Assembly: GCA_965153355.1 (NCBI GenBank)
Contig: OZ231127.1
Location: forward strand, 38,006,001-38,070,000
Length of the DNA stretch: 64,000 nucleotides
Source: Flaccisagitta enflata
Taxonomy: Eukaryota; Chaetognatha; Sagittoidea; Aphragmophora
Direction: 5' to 3'
Shown here: positions 17,320 through 29,560 of the stretch, one piece after another
Layout of the letters: the number at the start of each line of letters is the position of its first letter
Numbering within the stretch: the stretch's first letter is position 1
Notes under the pieces: model-generated
Databases searched by the model: none
What the model was told of the DNA's origin: nothing
Seen by the model: only the letters and a program-made list of their open reading frames with translations
Translations under genes and position numbers: made by a program

Positions 17320-17320
17320 A

Positions 17321-17385
17321 AAAAGGGAAAGAAAAAGAGAGAAGAAAACGAAGAGAACGAAAGGAGGAAACAAAGAGAAAGAAAA

Positions 17386-17416
<31 letters not shown>

Positions 17417-17421
17417 AAAAA
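17321..17421. repeat. Purine-rich GAAA/GAA tract
   Basis: Degenerate GAAA-type array between two RepB elements. Confidence 0.85.
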
Positions 17422-17425
17422 AGAA

Positions 17426-18483
17426 GTCATCCAAGGATCGCACATGATCATCGGTACCCGATGCCCTGCTTGGAGTGATAGCTGAAGAAGTGGAGTAAGA
17501 GTAGGGCCAATATCCAGTAGGACACAGGGGTGAATTTCCATAAGTACTGAGAGGACATATTTGAGGCTTCTGGAACAATTTTCCATGATATTCAATGGGC
17601 GAGTAGGATTTTTTCAATTTCTCATCAATTTGCCATGTTATTTGATGGTAATTTCACATGTTTTAAAAGTTTCATTAATTTTCTATGTTATTCAATGGGA
17701 AGTTGGCATTTTATCAGTTTCCCATGCTATTCAATGGGAATTTGAAGCTTCCTAAGACTTACTTTTTATCAACAAAAGCGATTCAAAAGCAAACTTTGGT
17801 GAAAACACTGTTTTTTAGTCAAATTAAAGTGAATTTTTTAAAGTGGTCCCTAATTTAATTCAGTTTTTTTAAGATAACTTGTAAAATATTGATATTCATA
17901 AAAAATGTTCATAATAGAACATATAGGCCATGATCATATCTAGATAACTAAAAAAAAAATTTTCTCAGAAGAATGAGCAATATTCTTACAGAACATATTG
18001 TGAGAAAGTTGTAGCAAATTTAATTTCAAGCAATGTTCTTTAAAAAATCTTTCAAAATATTGATATTTTAGCGAAAATACATGGAAATGTGTTTCCATGG
18101 CAACCGAGTATCATGGGGAATAAATCATTCTTTTATTGTTTTATACTCCAAATATCAGCCCTCTAGCTTCATTTGTTCTCCCATATAATGCTTGCCCTCG
18201 CTATCTAAATATAACAATTTATTGTGACTGAAAATCAAATTTTGTCTTCATTTGCACCCTGACAATAGCCCTTTCAGGCCTCAAATTGACCCTCTTAGTC
18301 CCTCTCTCAGGCTTCAAGCAAGCCCTCACATGCCTCAATCCAGCCTCCTCAGTTCTCAAATCAGTCCCCTAAAACATTGAATCATAGATCATAGGCCCCT
18401 CCAGAGCTGCTGCCCCTATTGACCAAGATAACTTGAGATGATAATTAGAATAAATGGGGCGTCGGGTATCGCTGACCATATGA
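17426..18483. mobile_element. Degenerate RepB-like element
   Basis: Starts TCATCCAAGGATCGCACATG with GTAGGACACAGGGGTGAATT, includes CCATGTTATTCAATGGGAA repeats at 17580-17750, then a long AT-rich insert. It ends with CAGGCCTCAAATTGACCC-type units and GTCGGGTATCGCTGACC. Boundaries and unity are uncertain. Confidence 0.5.
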
Positions 18484-18533
18484 CGCTTGAGCAATCTGTT
18501 TATCTATTCGCAGACTAAGGACTATAAGCGGCT

Positions 18534-19312
18534 TTTTGGGCAGCGGCCCCGAAGAGGACGAAGTCCTGTAAAACACAGGGGGGATCTGTCCGTCCGTACG
18601 TCCGTATGTCCGTCCCCCACTGCCCCATTCTCAGGGCTTTGTCTCCAAAAGCCTAGCAAAATGGCCCAAATCTAAGCAAAATGGCCCAAATCTGGCTAAA
18701 AAACCTGAATTCTGGTCAAAGTTCTATCATTTTGGCCCCTTAGATCTAGATTCTGGTTCCTAATACCCAGATTCTGGCTTCTAAAACCCTGATCCTAGCC
18801 TCAGAGACCTAGATCTTAATCTCTGTGAATCAGATTCTGGCCTCCCAGACCCAGGATATGGCCTCGAGGCCTCAATCCTGGCCTCAGAGACCCAAATCCT
18901 GGCCTCAGAAACTCATACACTGGCCTCTGAGACCAAGAAATTGGTCTCTGAGACCCAAATTCTGGCCTCAGAGACCCAGATCCCGGCCTCAGAGACCCAG
19001 ATCCTGGCCTGCTTCCCCCTCAACTTCACCTACAAGTACAAACTACTCAAGAAGACCAGGGGTATCCTTGTCCATATATTGTCATTTGTCATTTCTCCAT
19101 GTTATTCAATGAGAGTTTGAATAACAGGTCATCCTAGACAGAAGGAACGCTGAGAGAAGGACGGACGGACGGACAGACAGGTGGACAGATTCCCCCTATG
19201 TTCTACTGGACTTCGTCCCCTTTGGGGCCGCTGCCCTGCTCCCTCAACCTAAATCACATACTACCCAAGCAGGGCACGGGTACCGCTGACCACTTACTGC
19301 CTTTGGGCTGCT
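18534..19312. mobile_element. RepB foldback, subfamily with two core arrays
   Basis: Left arm GGGCAGCGGCCCCGAAGAGG, then GTCCGTACG runs, an AGCAAAATGGCCCAAATCT array, then 21-bp units of GCCTCAGAGACCCAGATCC type, CCATGTTATTCAATG, and right arm CCCTTTGGGGCCGCTGCCC. It ends CCTTTGGGCTGC. Same layout as the copy at 39866-41055. Confidence 0.85.
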
Positions 19313-19314
19313 AT

Positions 19315-19472
19315 TTTTTATCTGTCCATCCACCCGTCCGTCTGTGCGTCGGTCCATCGGTTCGTTGGCCCATCTGTCCGTGATGATCGAGATGGAAAAA
19401 ATGAATACGCGCATTTCCACCTTAGCCCACCCTCGAGTTCGCGACTAATATTGGCCGCGTATTCGGCCACAT
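19315..19472 (-). mobile_element. Diverged RepA joined to the RepB end
   Basis: GTCCGTCTGTGCGTCGGTCC run, CCTCGAGTTCGCGACT and GTATTCGGCCACATC right part on the top strand. The hairpin end is missing where it meets RepB. Confidence 0.5.
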
Positions 19473-19488
19473 CTTATTAATTTACTTT

Positions 19489-20391
<903 letters not shown>

Positions 20392-20535
20392 CCCCCCCCC
20401 ACCGCCACAAAACAGGCCCCCAGACCCCAAATCAAGCTTTTCAGACCCCAAATCAGGCATCTTGGACCCTGAATTAGGCCTTTTAGACCTTAAATCAGGT
20501 CACTCAGACCCCAAATCAGGCCTCTCAGACCATTT
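20392..20535. repeat. RepB core fragment
   Basis: About six 20-bp units of CAGACCCCAAATCAGGC type without a left arm, running into the next RepB. Confidence 0.7.
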
Positions 20536-20537
20536 TT

Positions 20538-21125
20538 GGGCAGGGGCGCCGAAGGGGACGATGTCCTGTAGAAAACGGGGGGACTTTCGTTCATTTGTTT
20601 GTTTGTTTGTTTGACCCCCCTAGCCTCCAGACTCCAGGCTCAAATCCTAGCCTCCAGGCTCAAATCCTAGTCTCAAGGCTTAAATCCCAGCTTTGGGGCT
20701 CAAATCCCAGCCTTGAGGCTGAAATCCCAGCCCTGTGGGTAAAATCCCAGCCTCGCGGCTCAAATCCCAGCCTTGAGGCTCAAATCACAGCCTGGAGGCT
20801 CAAATTCCAACCTTGAGGCCAAAATCCCAACCTCGAGTCTCAAATCTAAGCGTGGAGGCTGGGATCTTATCCTCAAGGCTTTCATCCCCGCCTTAAGGCT
20901 TTAATCCTCGCCTCACGGCTTAAATTCCAGCCTCAAGGCTTAAATCCCAGCCTTGAGGCTCAAATCCCAGCCTCAACAAACAAACGAACGAACGAATAAA
21001 AGTCCCCTTGTGTTCTACAGGACATTGTCCCCTTCGGGGCCGCTGCCCTGCTAACCATCACTTACAATCACAAACATACAAAGCAGGGCAATGGGTATCG
21101 CTGACCACATATTGCCCTTGGGCGA
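20538..21125. mobile_element. RepB foldback, full length
   Basis: Left arm GGGCAGGGGCGCCGAAGGGG, GTTTGTTTGTTT, then about seventeen 20-bp units of AGGCTCAAATCCCAGCC type, AACGAACGAAC, and right arm CCCCTTCGGGGCCGCTGCCC. Outer flank CAGGGCAATGGGTATCGCTG to TTGGGCGA. Confidence 0.88.
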
Positions 21126-21235
21126 CTGGTTAAAACATGTTGATATTAAGACATAATCAAAATTCTAATTAGATATGGGTAATCCTAAACAAACTAACAA
21201 AGAAACTGCTCATTGCTGCAAAAAGGCAGAAACTG

Positions 21236-21396
21236 TTTTTAGTCACGCGCTCGCGACCTTGTACCCGGCTGTCTGTCCGCTGGTCTGTTGGTTCTACTTC
21301 GTTGATCCTGCCCCTGCTCATATGCTCACGTGGCCTAAAATACAACCCCAGCCTCCATGTATATAAATGCGGTAGCCGTGTATCAGGCCTTGTTTT
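21236..21396 (-). mobile_element. RepA copy, diverged
   Basis: TTTTTAGTCACGCGCTCGCG start and GTGTATCAGGCCTTGTTTT end. The central microsatellite is nearly gone. Confidence 0.75.
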
Positions 21397-21424
21397 GAAT
21401 TTATTAAATCGTTGGGAAGGGAAC

Positions 21425-21568
21425 CCAAGTTACGTGCGGATGGGCAATGCTAACCAAGCTTGTTGGCCGGTGCAGTAATGCGAAAAACCGCAGGTAAGCG
21501 CCAAAAAAAGTTTAGCGTTATAAATCGATGGACAAAGCGTGTTAAAGGGTCGCGCACACACAACTAAA
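21425..21568 (+). mobile_element. RepA copy, diverged, adjoining the next copy
   Basis: GTTACGTGCGGATGGGCAA, AAACGCC-like middle, and GGTCGCGCACACACAACTAAA hairpin remnant that overlaps the next left end. Confidence 0.6.
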
Positions 21569-21740
21569 CAAGGCCGGATACACGGCCAATACCAGTCGCG
21601 GACGGGTGGGCAGGGGCGGAAATGCGTGTTTTCCCACTTTTCGACTCGAGCGTGACGGACCGACCAACCAACCAACCAACCAACCAACCAACGGACGGAC
21701 AAACAAAGCCTCTTATAGAGTCGCTAGTCCGCGACTAAAA
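21567..21740 (+). mobile_element. RepA copy, GGAC subtype, young
   Basis: AACAAGGCCGGATACACGGC, AGTCGCGGACGGGTGGGC, a (CCAA)n run, CCTCTTATAGAGTCGC and arm TAGTCCGCGACT plus AAAAA. Nearly identical to 59995-60155. Confidence 0.88.
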
Positions 21741-22252
21741 AAGAAAGAATGATAGGCAATGCATATAAGTCTGTTATGTCTGTATTCATCTCAAGTTGAA
21801 CTGTAAATGTGATCAATCCTACGGATGATCCCATGAAAAGAACCCCGAGTTAGATTCTTTTCATGCAAATACGTTATAGAGGAAATGGAAGTCCTAAATC
21901 AGCAGAAATCGACGCGACTTAATTTCAAAGTGAAGTTCGGACCATAGAAGATTCTAATTCGCCAAATATAGGTAATAATTAGGGTGTGTCTTTCCAACCA
22001 TCACTGATTTTCCTAAGTTTCTTTTAAATTAAGTTGGTTAAAAAAGGTTTTAAAAATCCGCCATTTTTTATGATGCCAAGGTTAATTTCTTTATTACCAT
22101 ACCTTCTTTTTCAAAACAAACAAAAGCCTGACGGCCCTGGCATTTATTTTCCGTACCCTGCCGTCTTGTTTCCCAATCAATTTTCTATTTTCTATTTTCC
22201 CCATCAATTTTCTATTTTCTGATTTTTTTTACATTTCTTGTTCATAAGGAGA
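21741..22252. other. Intronic; carries RepH copy 2
   Basis: RepH at 21972-22083 is listed separately. A TTTTCTATTTTCC direct repeat lies at 22180-22220. No gene. Confidence 0.45.
21972..22083 (-). repeat. RepH copy 2 (inverted relative to copy 1)
   Basis: Contains CCAACCATCACTGATTTTCC, AATTAAGTTGGTTAAAAAAG and ATCCGCCATTTTTTATGATG, reverse complement of 8471-8560. Confidence 0.7.
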
Positions 22253-22255
22253 GAT

Positions 22256-22369
22256 CATGGACGGCTCCGCAGGGGAAGACACTGCGGTGCCCATGCTCGA
22301 GCAGAAAAGCCGCCCCATGGAAAACCATATGATGGCAAATTTACCAAAGCTAAGGGTCACGAACCAATA
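22256..22369 (+). other. Unexplained GC-rich patch with a 37-codon open frame
   Basis: About 110 bp, conspicuously GC-rich within AT-rich intron. ATG at 22256 opens MDGSAGEDTAVPMLEQKSRP and ends TAA. No domain recognised. Could be a micropeptide, a decayed gene fragment or a repeat piece. Confidence 0.2.
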
Positions 22370-22793
22370 ACTTAGACGCTCCGCCTCTAACACCATTTGT
22401 TTGCTAATTGGTGATTTTCAGTGGGTATTTTGTTGCTAATTACCATTGTTATTCGTCTTAAACTCAATTTTTAGGCGGAACCTAATGATTCGTAGATCAG
22501 CGCAAAATACATTATTTTCTGGGCCCATTGCCACAGTGGCTTCATCGGTTTTTTGTCATTTCTCCTCTGGTTCCGACTTGATGTCAAAAACTTTTTTCCC
22601 TCACCTTTCAGCTCAGTGGCGGCCAGTAAAAAAGCAATATCAAGCCAATATCAGGTTTGGTATCGCCGTTTCTTTCCCGTTCTTTTTCTTTCTGTACCAG
22701 CATCTTTCTTTTTTTCTTATCTGCCTAACTCACTGGCTATCTGTCTATTTCATCCTCTGCGTCTATCTATTTGTTAAGCTTTCTATCCGTCTG

Positions 22794-22795
<2 letters not shown>

Positions 22796-22848
<53 letters not shown>
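22796..22848. repeat. (CT)n microsatellite
   Basis: About 52 bp. Confidence 0.95.
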
Positions 22849-22851
<3 letters not shown>

Positions 22852-22974
22852 TTTCTTCATCTCACTCTCGTCAATTTTTCCTCATTTCTTGTGGCTCACA
22901 CGCACGAAAGGCAATCTGACATCGACTCCTTCTGACGTGCCTTTGACGTGGTTCTGATCTAAAGGCTGACCTTT

Positions 22975-22977
<3 letters not shown>

Positions 22978-23033
<56 letters not shown>
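22978..23033. repeat. (CT)n microsatellite
   Basis: About 55 bp, preceded by a small CTAAAG/CTTTAG hairpin. Confidence 0.95.
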
Positions 23034-23036
<3 letters not shown>

Positions 23037-24480
23037 AATTTCATGTCCTGGTCAATTTCTTGTGTCACCATTTGATTATGCCATGGCTTATACTTTGACA
23101 TTTTCTTACTTGTTGACCGCCGTGCTAGGCAGCCCAAGGTACCCGACGGGAACCTTTTCTCTGATCTTAAGACCTTTGAGTCACGGCCACGGAAGTGGAC
23201 GAGGGGATTTTCAGAATGAATGAAAAAGAAACGAAAAATAATCCTCGAATATTGGTACTTGAACGTGCCAACAATGAAAGGACTCCTGCTCAGTGCTCAA
23301 TGTTAAAATATGTAGTTTGGGAAAAATGGAAAGTGCCTAACGTACCAAAAGAATTCCACACAGCCTCGAGATTTCATGATAAAAGATTGGATAATACCAC
23401 AAGAGGAAATGAAAGACTGCCAGGAAAAATGGGAAGTGTAACGACATGGAAGTTTTGTATGGTACATGGCCGATGGGAAGTTGAAGTGAAATGAGGAGCT
23501 GAAAAACTAAAACACATACCTACTTCATCGAACTCTGGTCAACGTAGTCAACAAAATCTGCACAAAGACTTTACTGCGGCTGTGAGCTTGATATCTATAA
23601 GTGTCTGCGTAAAATGCCATGGCTAAGGCAAATACGAGAGTGGATCAGAATTGCACAAAATGGAGACTGAGCAAATTAGGGAGAGGAAATCTTGTTTACC
23701 GAGGAAATTAAGGTGAGAGGCACGATGAGGAGAAAAGAGAGGACGGAAATGGCAGTCAAAAATGGGAAATTAATCCCTACAAAATGGATAATGCAACTTC
23801 AACTAAGCAGCGAGGTTAACTACAGGCTGTATATTGTCTTGTATATTCCTGCATCGATTTCGTTTAGTTGAGGCTGGGGTAGTTAAGATTGTCGACATAT
23901 CAAAAGGAGTTCGCAAAACACAACAACGATCCAGATATTTCATTAGTGATACAGTGGAGCACCGCTAGAGTGCACCCGCTGATAAAGCATGCCCGCCTAA
24001 AAGGCATTCAAGTGATTCAACCTACTGTCGCAAAAGAGATTTCATAGTAATTTCTTTATTGGAAATACAGCAGCTTCACAATAATGCATATTTTTGCTCA
24101 CTCCCTTTAAAAAGCACTCAACTGTATCTTCATCATTCTTTCAAAGTGGAAACCCTTATTATCGATGAAATCATCAAAGAAAAGAACATGTATGATTGTG
24201 TGTGAATGAGAAAAAGAATAGAAAATATGGTTTCAAGAAAAAGGAGGGAAAAATATCGAGAAATGCGCATTGAGAGTGTGGCGAGTGAACTCGTGAACCA
24301 TAGGCTTCAGCTTAGAGGAGATTTGAATATTAAAAAACATTTATGGAAAACCAGATGAAAGGAGGAAAATAATGGAAAAAACGTGCACAGCATGACAAAG
24401 TGTTTAATGAATACAGCAAAAATTGAAAATTGAAAAAAAGAGGCCAACTTCGACAACAAAGAGCCTCAAATAAATCAGTT
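23034..24480. other. Intronic; no supported gene
   Basis: A 92-codon open frame from ATG (about 23216-23494, opening MNEKETKNNP) is not low-complexity but shows no recognisable domain, so it is not called a gene. Confidence 0.45.
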
Positions 24481-24694
24481 AAACAAGGCTGCATACATGG
24501 CTGCCAAAATCGCGTGTGGGTGGGCAGGAGCCGAGAGGCAGCGATGAATAAGGTTATCCCAAATTTGGGCGGGGGCAGTGGTGCTAAAATCGTCCATAAA
24601 CGCCGGGAAACAAGAGTGTCACTGACGGACAGACCAATTGACCGACAGACTGACCGACCGACAAACATGGAGTCGCGTGTACGCGTCCTAAAAG
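24481..24694 (+). mobile_element. RepA copy, long subtype
   Basis: AAACAAGGCTGCATACATGG, ATCGCGTGTGGGTGGGC, duplicated GGGC block, GACCGACAGACTGACC run, hairpin AGTCGCGTGTACGCG. Confidence 0.8.
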
Positions 24695-25694
24695 GTCGCG
24701 TTAAGATTGTTACTAGAAAATATACTCGTACATTCATTGACAAGTCGTCACTTAGTTAAAATGACTAACAAACGGAAACAGCTGGTCAAAATGAAATCGG
24801 AAGGAATGGAATAATAGTTACCTACTAAACCATCAGATAATCAGGGGTGACCGTTGCTTTGAAGTTAGCAGATAAGATGATGTTACGGTAAGATATGGAG
24901 CAGCCCCAAAGAAGCCAATGACCTAGTATGCTTTCTTTCATACAGACAGACACAAAAACAAAGACAAAAGACAAAACTAAAGAAACAAAGCTCCACTTAT
25001 AAATCAATAATGAAACCGGTACCAATGCCATTGATGGCAGCTTTCGATAAAATGATTGAAGAAAAATGGTTGGAATGGTTTGTTACAATGGTCTCGTTAA
25101 CTTTTGTTAAAAAGGAAATAGACACTGCCTGGGTCACGCAAAATGAAAAGGAACACGTAAAAGGAATATAAACACGTAAAGGTCACAATAGGGCAGAAGT
25201 TCAGAAAAAGAAAGGCAGGCGGAACGGGGAAAAAGACCTTTACATATATATTCAGACCAGGGGAAAAAGTTTCGCGTTTGATCAAGCGGGAGAAAAGGTC
25301 GGTTTCAGGGGGAATGTACGTCAATTACGATTTGGCAAATGTCAAAGAGGTTAAAGAGGTCTAAGAGGTCAGACTTACGTGCAACGAACTCATATAGCCG
25401 TGGTACACGTTTGCCTTACAATGAATTGACGAGAGGAAATGTGATATTGAAGAAGTGGACAAGTTTTCTGTCCTCCGTGGAATAACCAACTTGGATCTTT
25501 GGTCTTCCGCTTGAAATTGGAGCGCGACAAAGCGACAATCTAAATTCTGGGTGGAGCCTTGATACAAGTAAGTGGTGTTTTATGAAGGTGTGGAAAAAAC
25601 TGCTCAAGTGGATTTTTGAGACGTTGTGACGAAATGTTATTTACTTATATTCATTGTCATCACTGATGTAGCATTAAGAATGAACCGGAATCAC
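24695..25694. other. Intronic, no recognised feature
   Basis: Unique-looking, purine-rich on the top strand. No gene recognised on either strand. Confidence 0.45.
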
Positions 25695-26240
25695 AGGTAA
25701 CAATCATTTGCCCTCATCTATTTTTGGTAAGCATTTGTGGTTTGGGTAAGAAAACTATATGTTTTAACTATGCCATAAGCCCATACCTATGTGTTATAAC
25801 TAGGAGTGATGCGCGTAGTAACTAGTCATTAAGGGCTCACAGGCCCTCTTTCATAGTTTTCAGGCTAGGTATAGTGAGGGATATTGTTCCACTTGTCATA
25901 CTACTCAGTACCTTGTATTAGAATGTGCGGCGGTCGCAACAAGTTTGACCTCAATTCTATAGCTATCCTTTCAGGGACATGGGTATGGGTTATTGAAACA
26001 CTGTTTCCGTCAGGTGATTTGTGAAACGTCGGTTACACAGTTAACAATCATTTGCCCTTATCTATTTTGGTAAGCATTTGTGTTTTGGGCTAGACTCAGA
26101 ATGGATGCTTGCTAATTTAGTTTTGCAAAATGGAAAACTAGGAGTGATGCATGTAGTAACTAGTCAGTGGGGGCTCTCAAGGCCATCTTCCATATTTTTA
26201 AGCCTGGGTATAGTGAAGAATATTGTTCCACTTGTCATAG
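25695..26240. repeat. Tandem duplication, unit about 343 bp
   Basis: ACAATCATTTGCCCTCATCT to CACTTGTCATA at about 25700-25900 recurs at about 26043-26240, including AACTAGGAGTGATGC and GTAGTAACTAGTCA. The second unit has diverged noticeably. Confidence 0.8.
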
Positions 26241-26732
26241 ACAGGTCAAAACATGACTGGGTTGCTCAATTTTGTTACATGCTTCGAATAACTAGCTTTT
26301 GAAAATCATCTTTTGCATATCGTTTCTATGCACAATCATGAGCCAAGCGAGTGATTTGTGGCCGCTTCATATTGAAATCTTTTACTGTTATGATCCATCA
26401 CTGTTACTTATGACTCTATTGTTATTGGCATTTGGGGAAATGAGACTCGTTATTACTTTGTTATCAACTGCAGGTGACTGATATTGGTTTTGTCATTTTC
26501 TCCCTTTTCTATCAACGATAACTTATAATCAGTTTCCAATCAAGTTTGCGCCAAACATTTCTGTGTCCTCTTTTTCATTACCGTTTCCCATTAGCGCCCA
26601 TCTATCGGTATCATTTCTTCTTTTTTTCCCCTTTACTTATACGTGTTCATATTCTTCTCCACCTCTTCTTACCATCATATTAATGCAACTACTAATTTTC
26701 TACCTTTTTGTCACTCTGTCGTTTCCACTTAC
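26241..26732. other. Intronic sequence next to the ankyrin exon
   Basis: AT-rich. No repeat recognised. Its right edge is the GTAAGT donor of the 26733-26909 exon on the minus strand. Confidence 0.5.
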
Positions 26733-26909
26733 AGGAATGTTGTCGAGGAATCTTTCTTGGTCGAGGCTGCATCCGGCTTCCAGCAGTAGATCGACCATGG
26801 GTTCGTCGGCCGCCACCGTCGCCGCCTCCAACGGCGTCGCGCCGCGTTGCTTCCGGCCCACTGGACGCACGTTCACGTCGGCGCCGTGTTGAATCAAAAG
26901 ACGCGCCGC
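26733..26909 (-). CDS. Internal ankyrin-repeat exon of the same ASB-type gene
   Basis: A 177-bp, 59-codon exon in phase 0-0. The acceptor follows CTCGTTTTCCGCAG and the donor is CCT|GTAAGT at 26732. It starts AARLLIQHGADVNVRP, completing an ankyrin repeat begun in the upstream exon (GHRE|AARLL). It continues with a full repeat: RGATPLEAATVAADEP, then MVDLLLEAGCSLDQ. It is strikingly GC-rich against its AT-rich surroundings, as expected of real coding sequence. It ends LDNIP and joins in phase to IEEVKKD of the SOCS exon. Intron to the next exon is about 18.4 kb (8335-26732), packed with RepA, RepB and (GA)n repeats. Confidence 0.85.
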
Positions 26910-27026
26910 CTGCGGAAAACGAGAGAAACATGGGTGAGGAGGGATGGAGTTAAAAGGGGAGTGATGAAGTCCGAGGGGGCGACAAAATGAGATTTTGGTC
27001 AGAGGGACATGATATAAGGAAAATTC

Positions 27027-27110
27027 GACAAAAAAAAAAACAAAAAAAAAACAAAACAAAACAAAAACAAAACAAAAACAAAAACAAAAACAAAAAAACA
27101 AACAATGCCA
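27027..27110. repeat. A-rich (AAAAC)n tract
   Basis: Interrupted poly-A with regular C, about 80 bp. Confidence 0.9.
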
Positions 27111-27501
27111 GGTGGGCAAAAAGGTGCGTTTTATCACTAATATGACAAACTTATCTAATGAGTAATTTCAGTTTGATGAACCGACAGACGAACGGACGCG
27201 ACCTGATGTAGATATTTTTGGCGCACCAAAAGAAAATCAAGCACTAGTCAAGTCAAGAAGTCAAGAACTAGCGTTTGAATGAGGGAGAAATATTGAACGG
27301 AATGGTGAGGAATCAAGGGCAACGAAAAAGCAAAGGAAAGAAAATGTAGAAGAAGAGGGAGAGACGGAAAAGGGAGCGGACTGTTGAAGGAGAAAAAGGA
27401 CTCAAAAGACGTAGAATAGAACCAGAAGGAAAAGACCAATACGTGCGACAAGTGTAGTTTGACAACAGAAGCGAAGTCGGATATCACTCAAAATTCTGTT
27501 C

Positions 27502-27502
<1 letters not shown>

Positions 27503-27589
<87 letters not shown>

Positions 27590-27644
27590 GTTACATAGAG
27601 ACATAGAGACATAGAGACATAGAGACAGATAGAAAGTCAGACAA

Positions 27645-27683
<39 letters not shown>

Positions 27684-27692
27684 GGCAGACAG
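27503..27692. repeat. (GA)n - (GACATA)n - (CAGA)n compound array
   Basis: GA to about 27585, five GACATA units to about 27628, then CAGA units to about 27685. Confidence 0.95.
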
Positions 27693-27931
27693 ATGGACAG
27701 ACAGATGGAGAGAGATGAACGACCGACATACCGTGTAGTTTTGAGGGTCAAGACCGGACATTGTAAAGAAAGTATGAAGGATCAAGGTAAGGGGGCCTTG
27801 ACAGGAAAAGATCAAGATAGAAACAGAAATACTCGCAGAGTCAGATGGCCATCAGAACCCGTTCCCTCTAAGTCAGTGTATGACAGCGAGCCTCCAAAGG
27901 CAACATTTATTGTTTCAACGGGTGTCAAAAT

Positions 27932-28130
27932 AAACAAGGCCGTTAACACGGCTGCCTAAGTCGCGTGCGGGTGGATAGGGGCAGTGATGAAATAGACCAA
28001 ATAAGTAGTTGCGCAGGAGCAGTGCCGCCTGTAAACGCCAAAAAAGTTAAGTGTTAAAGACAAATTAACCAACGCATGGACCGACCGATGGACATAGCGG
28101 GTTATTGAGTCCCGTGCACGCGACTAAAAA
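27932..28130 (+). mobile_element. RepA copy
   Basis: AAACAAGGCCGTTAACACGG, AGTCGCGTGCGGGTGG, a reduced GACC run and hairpin AGTCCCGTGCACGCGACT plus AAAAA. One arm base is unpaired (CCC for CGC). Confidence 0.82.
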
Positions 28131-28214
28131 CTTAATCTACGTATAACTTAATGAAAATACCAAGAATATCAGTGAGAAAAGTCTGAGAGCTTTGTCAGGT
28201 AGCATCTTATTCGT

Positions 28215-28439
28215 CAACAAAGCTGGATACACGGCTACCCCAGTCGCGTGCGGGTGGGCAGGAGCAGTGCTGGAGAAGGTCACTAGAGCATTTGGGCAGG
28301 AACAGGAATCTCAAAAAGCTAAGAAATGCCAAAAAAGTATAAAGGAGACCGACCGACCGACCAATTGACCAACCAACCAACCAACCGACCGACCAACCGA
28401 CCTAGCGGGTTGTAGAGTCGCGTAGCACGCGACTAAAAA
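28215..28439 (+). mobile_element. RepA copy, full length
   Basis: AACAAAGCTGGATACACGGC, AGTCGCGTGCGGGTGGGC, expanded GACC/AACC run and hairpin AGTCGCGTAGCACGCGACT plus AAAAA. Confidence 0.88.
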
Positions 28440-28721
28440 CTAACAATAGCTGTGAGCAATCCGGAGTAAACACCATTGAAAGCTTGCGAGGCTTTCATTC
28501 TTTGTACATTGGGGAATTCTGGCATCCTTCAGTAAAGGCAAGGTTGTTTTAACTTTCATCCGTATCATTCCACTTGTTTTTTTATGTACTCAAGAACGGA
28601 AATTCATCCACGTGACATGAAAGGTTAGGTCGGGGCCATCCAGAAAAAGCCGCACTATTGCATTAATCTTCATTGAGTCTACAGCATTAGCACTTCCTTA
28701 CCCATATTCCTTTCCCATGTT

Positions 28722-28930
28722 AAACAAGGCCGGATACACGGCTACCGAAGTCGCGTGTGGGTGGGCAGGGGCCATATTTAAGGCCACTCCATCATTTGGG
28801 CAGGAGCAGTAAGGCCAAAGACCGCAAAAACCCAAAAAAAGTAAAGTGTGACGGACGGACGGACCGACGGACCGACGGACGGACGGACGGGCAAAGCGGG
28901 TTGTAGAGTCGCGTAGCACGCGACTAAAAA
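28722..28930 (+). mobile_element. RepA copy, full length
   Basis: AAACAAGGCCGGATACACGG, AGTCGCGTGTGGGTGGGC, GACGGACC run, hairpin AGTCGCGTAGCACGCGACT plus AAAAA. Closely related to the copy at 14848. Confidence 0.88.
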
Positions 28931-29401
28931 TGAAAGCCTGAATTCGCAAATACTGCCAGCACAGTTACGCTTGAAAGCCTCCAAAACATAACACCTGAAT
29001 TTCCGAATAAAAAAACGTCAACACTGTTTTCTTCTCCGTGCCAGAATGAACACAAACTCAAAGAGAAAAGGACCGATGATCGTCTATAGATTGCAGACTG
29101 ATGACGACGTGAGAGATGAAATGAGCGACGGGTGGGAAATGAGCGAGTAAATCATCGGCTTTTGACGGCTTAGCGACGTTTCAAGAAATGGGAGCATTTT
29201 TGACATTTATGATGAGGAATGATTGGATTCCTGTGTCCGCTCTGGCGTACGGGCGAAATGAAAGAGAGGGGGGGAATTCGCTTTGCGATAAGGTCCAAAG
29301 GGGTAGAGACGTTCACGCGGGCCTCATTTTCTGTCATTTGTACCACCTCTGATCGTCTTTTGCAACAGGTTCCAAAACCTTCAGTCCTGATTTTGAAACT
29401 C
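28931..29401. other. Intronic, no recognised feature
   Basis: Unique-looking DNA. No gene. Confidence 0.45.
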
Positions 29402-29486
<85 letters not shown>

Positions 29487-29522
29487 GGTTGTCTTTGCTG
29501 GTGCTGTTGTTGTTGTTGTTGT
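29402..29522. repeat. (GTT)n array
   Basis: About 80 bp pure GTT, an interrupted segment, then four more GTT units. A RepA scrap (GTCGGTCACACTTAGC) follows at 29530-29560. Confidence 0.95.
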
Positions 29523-29560
29523 TCCGTCTGTCGCGTCGGTCACACTTAGCTTTTTTGAAG

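Noticed and set aside
23195-23494. 99-codon non-repetitive frame (92 from ATG)
   Set aside because: No domain, no splice or promoter context, inside an intron on the opposite strand; length is within chance for this window.
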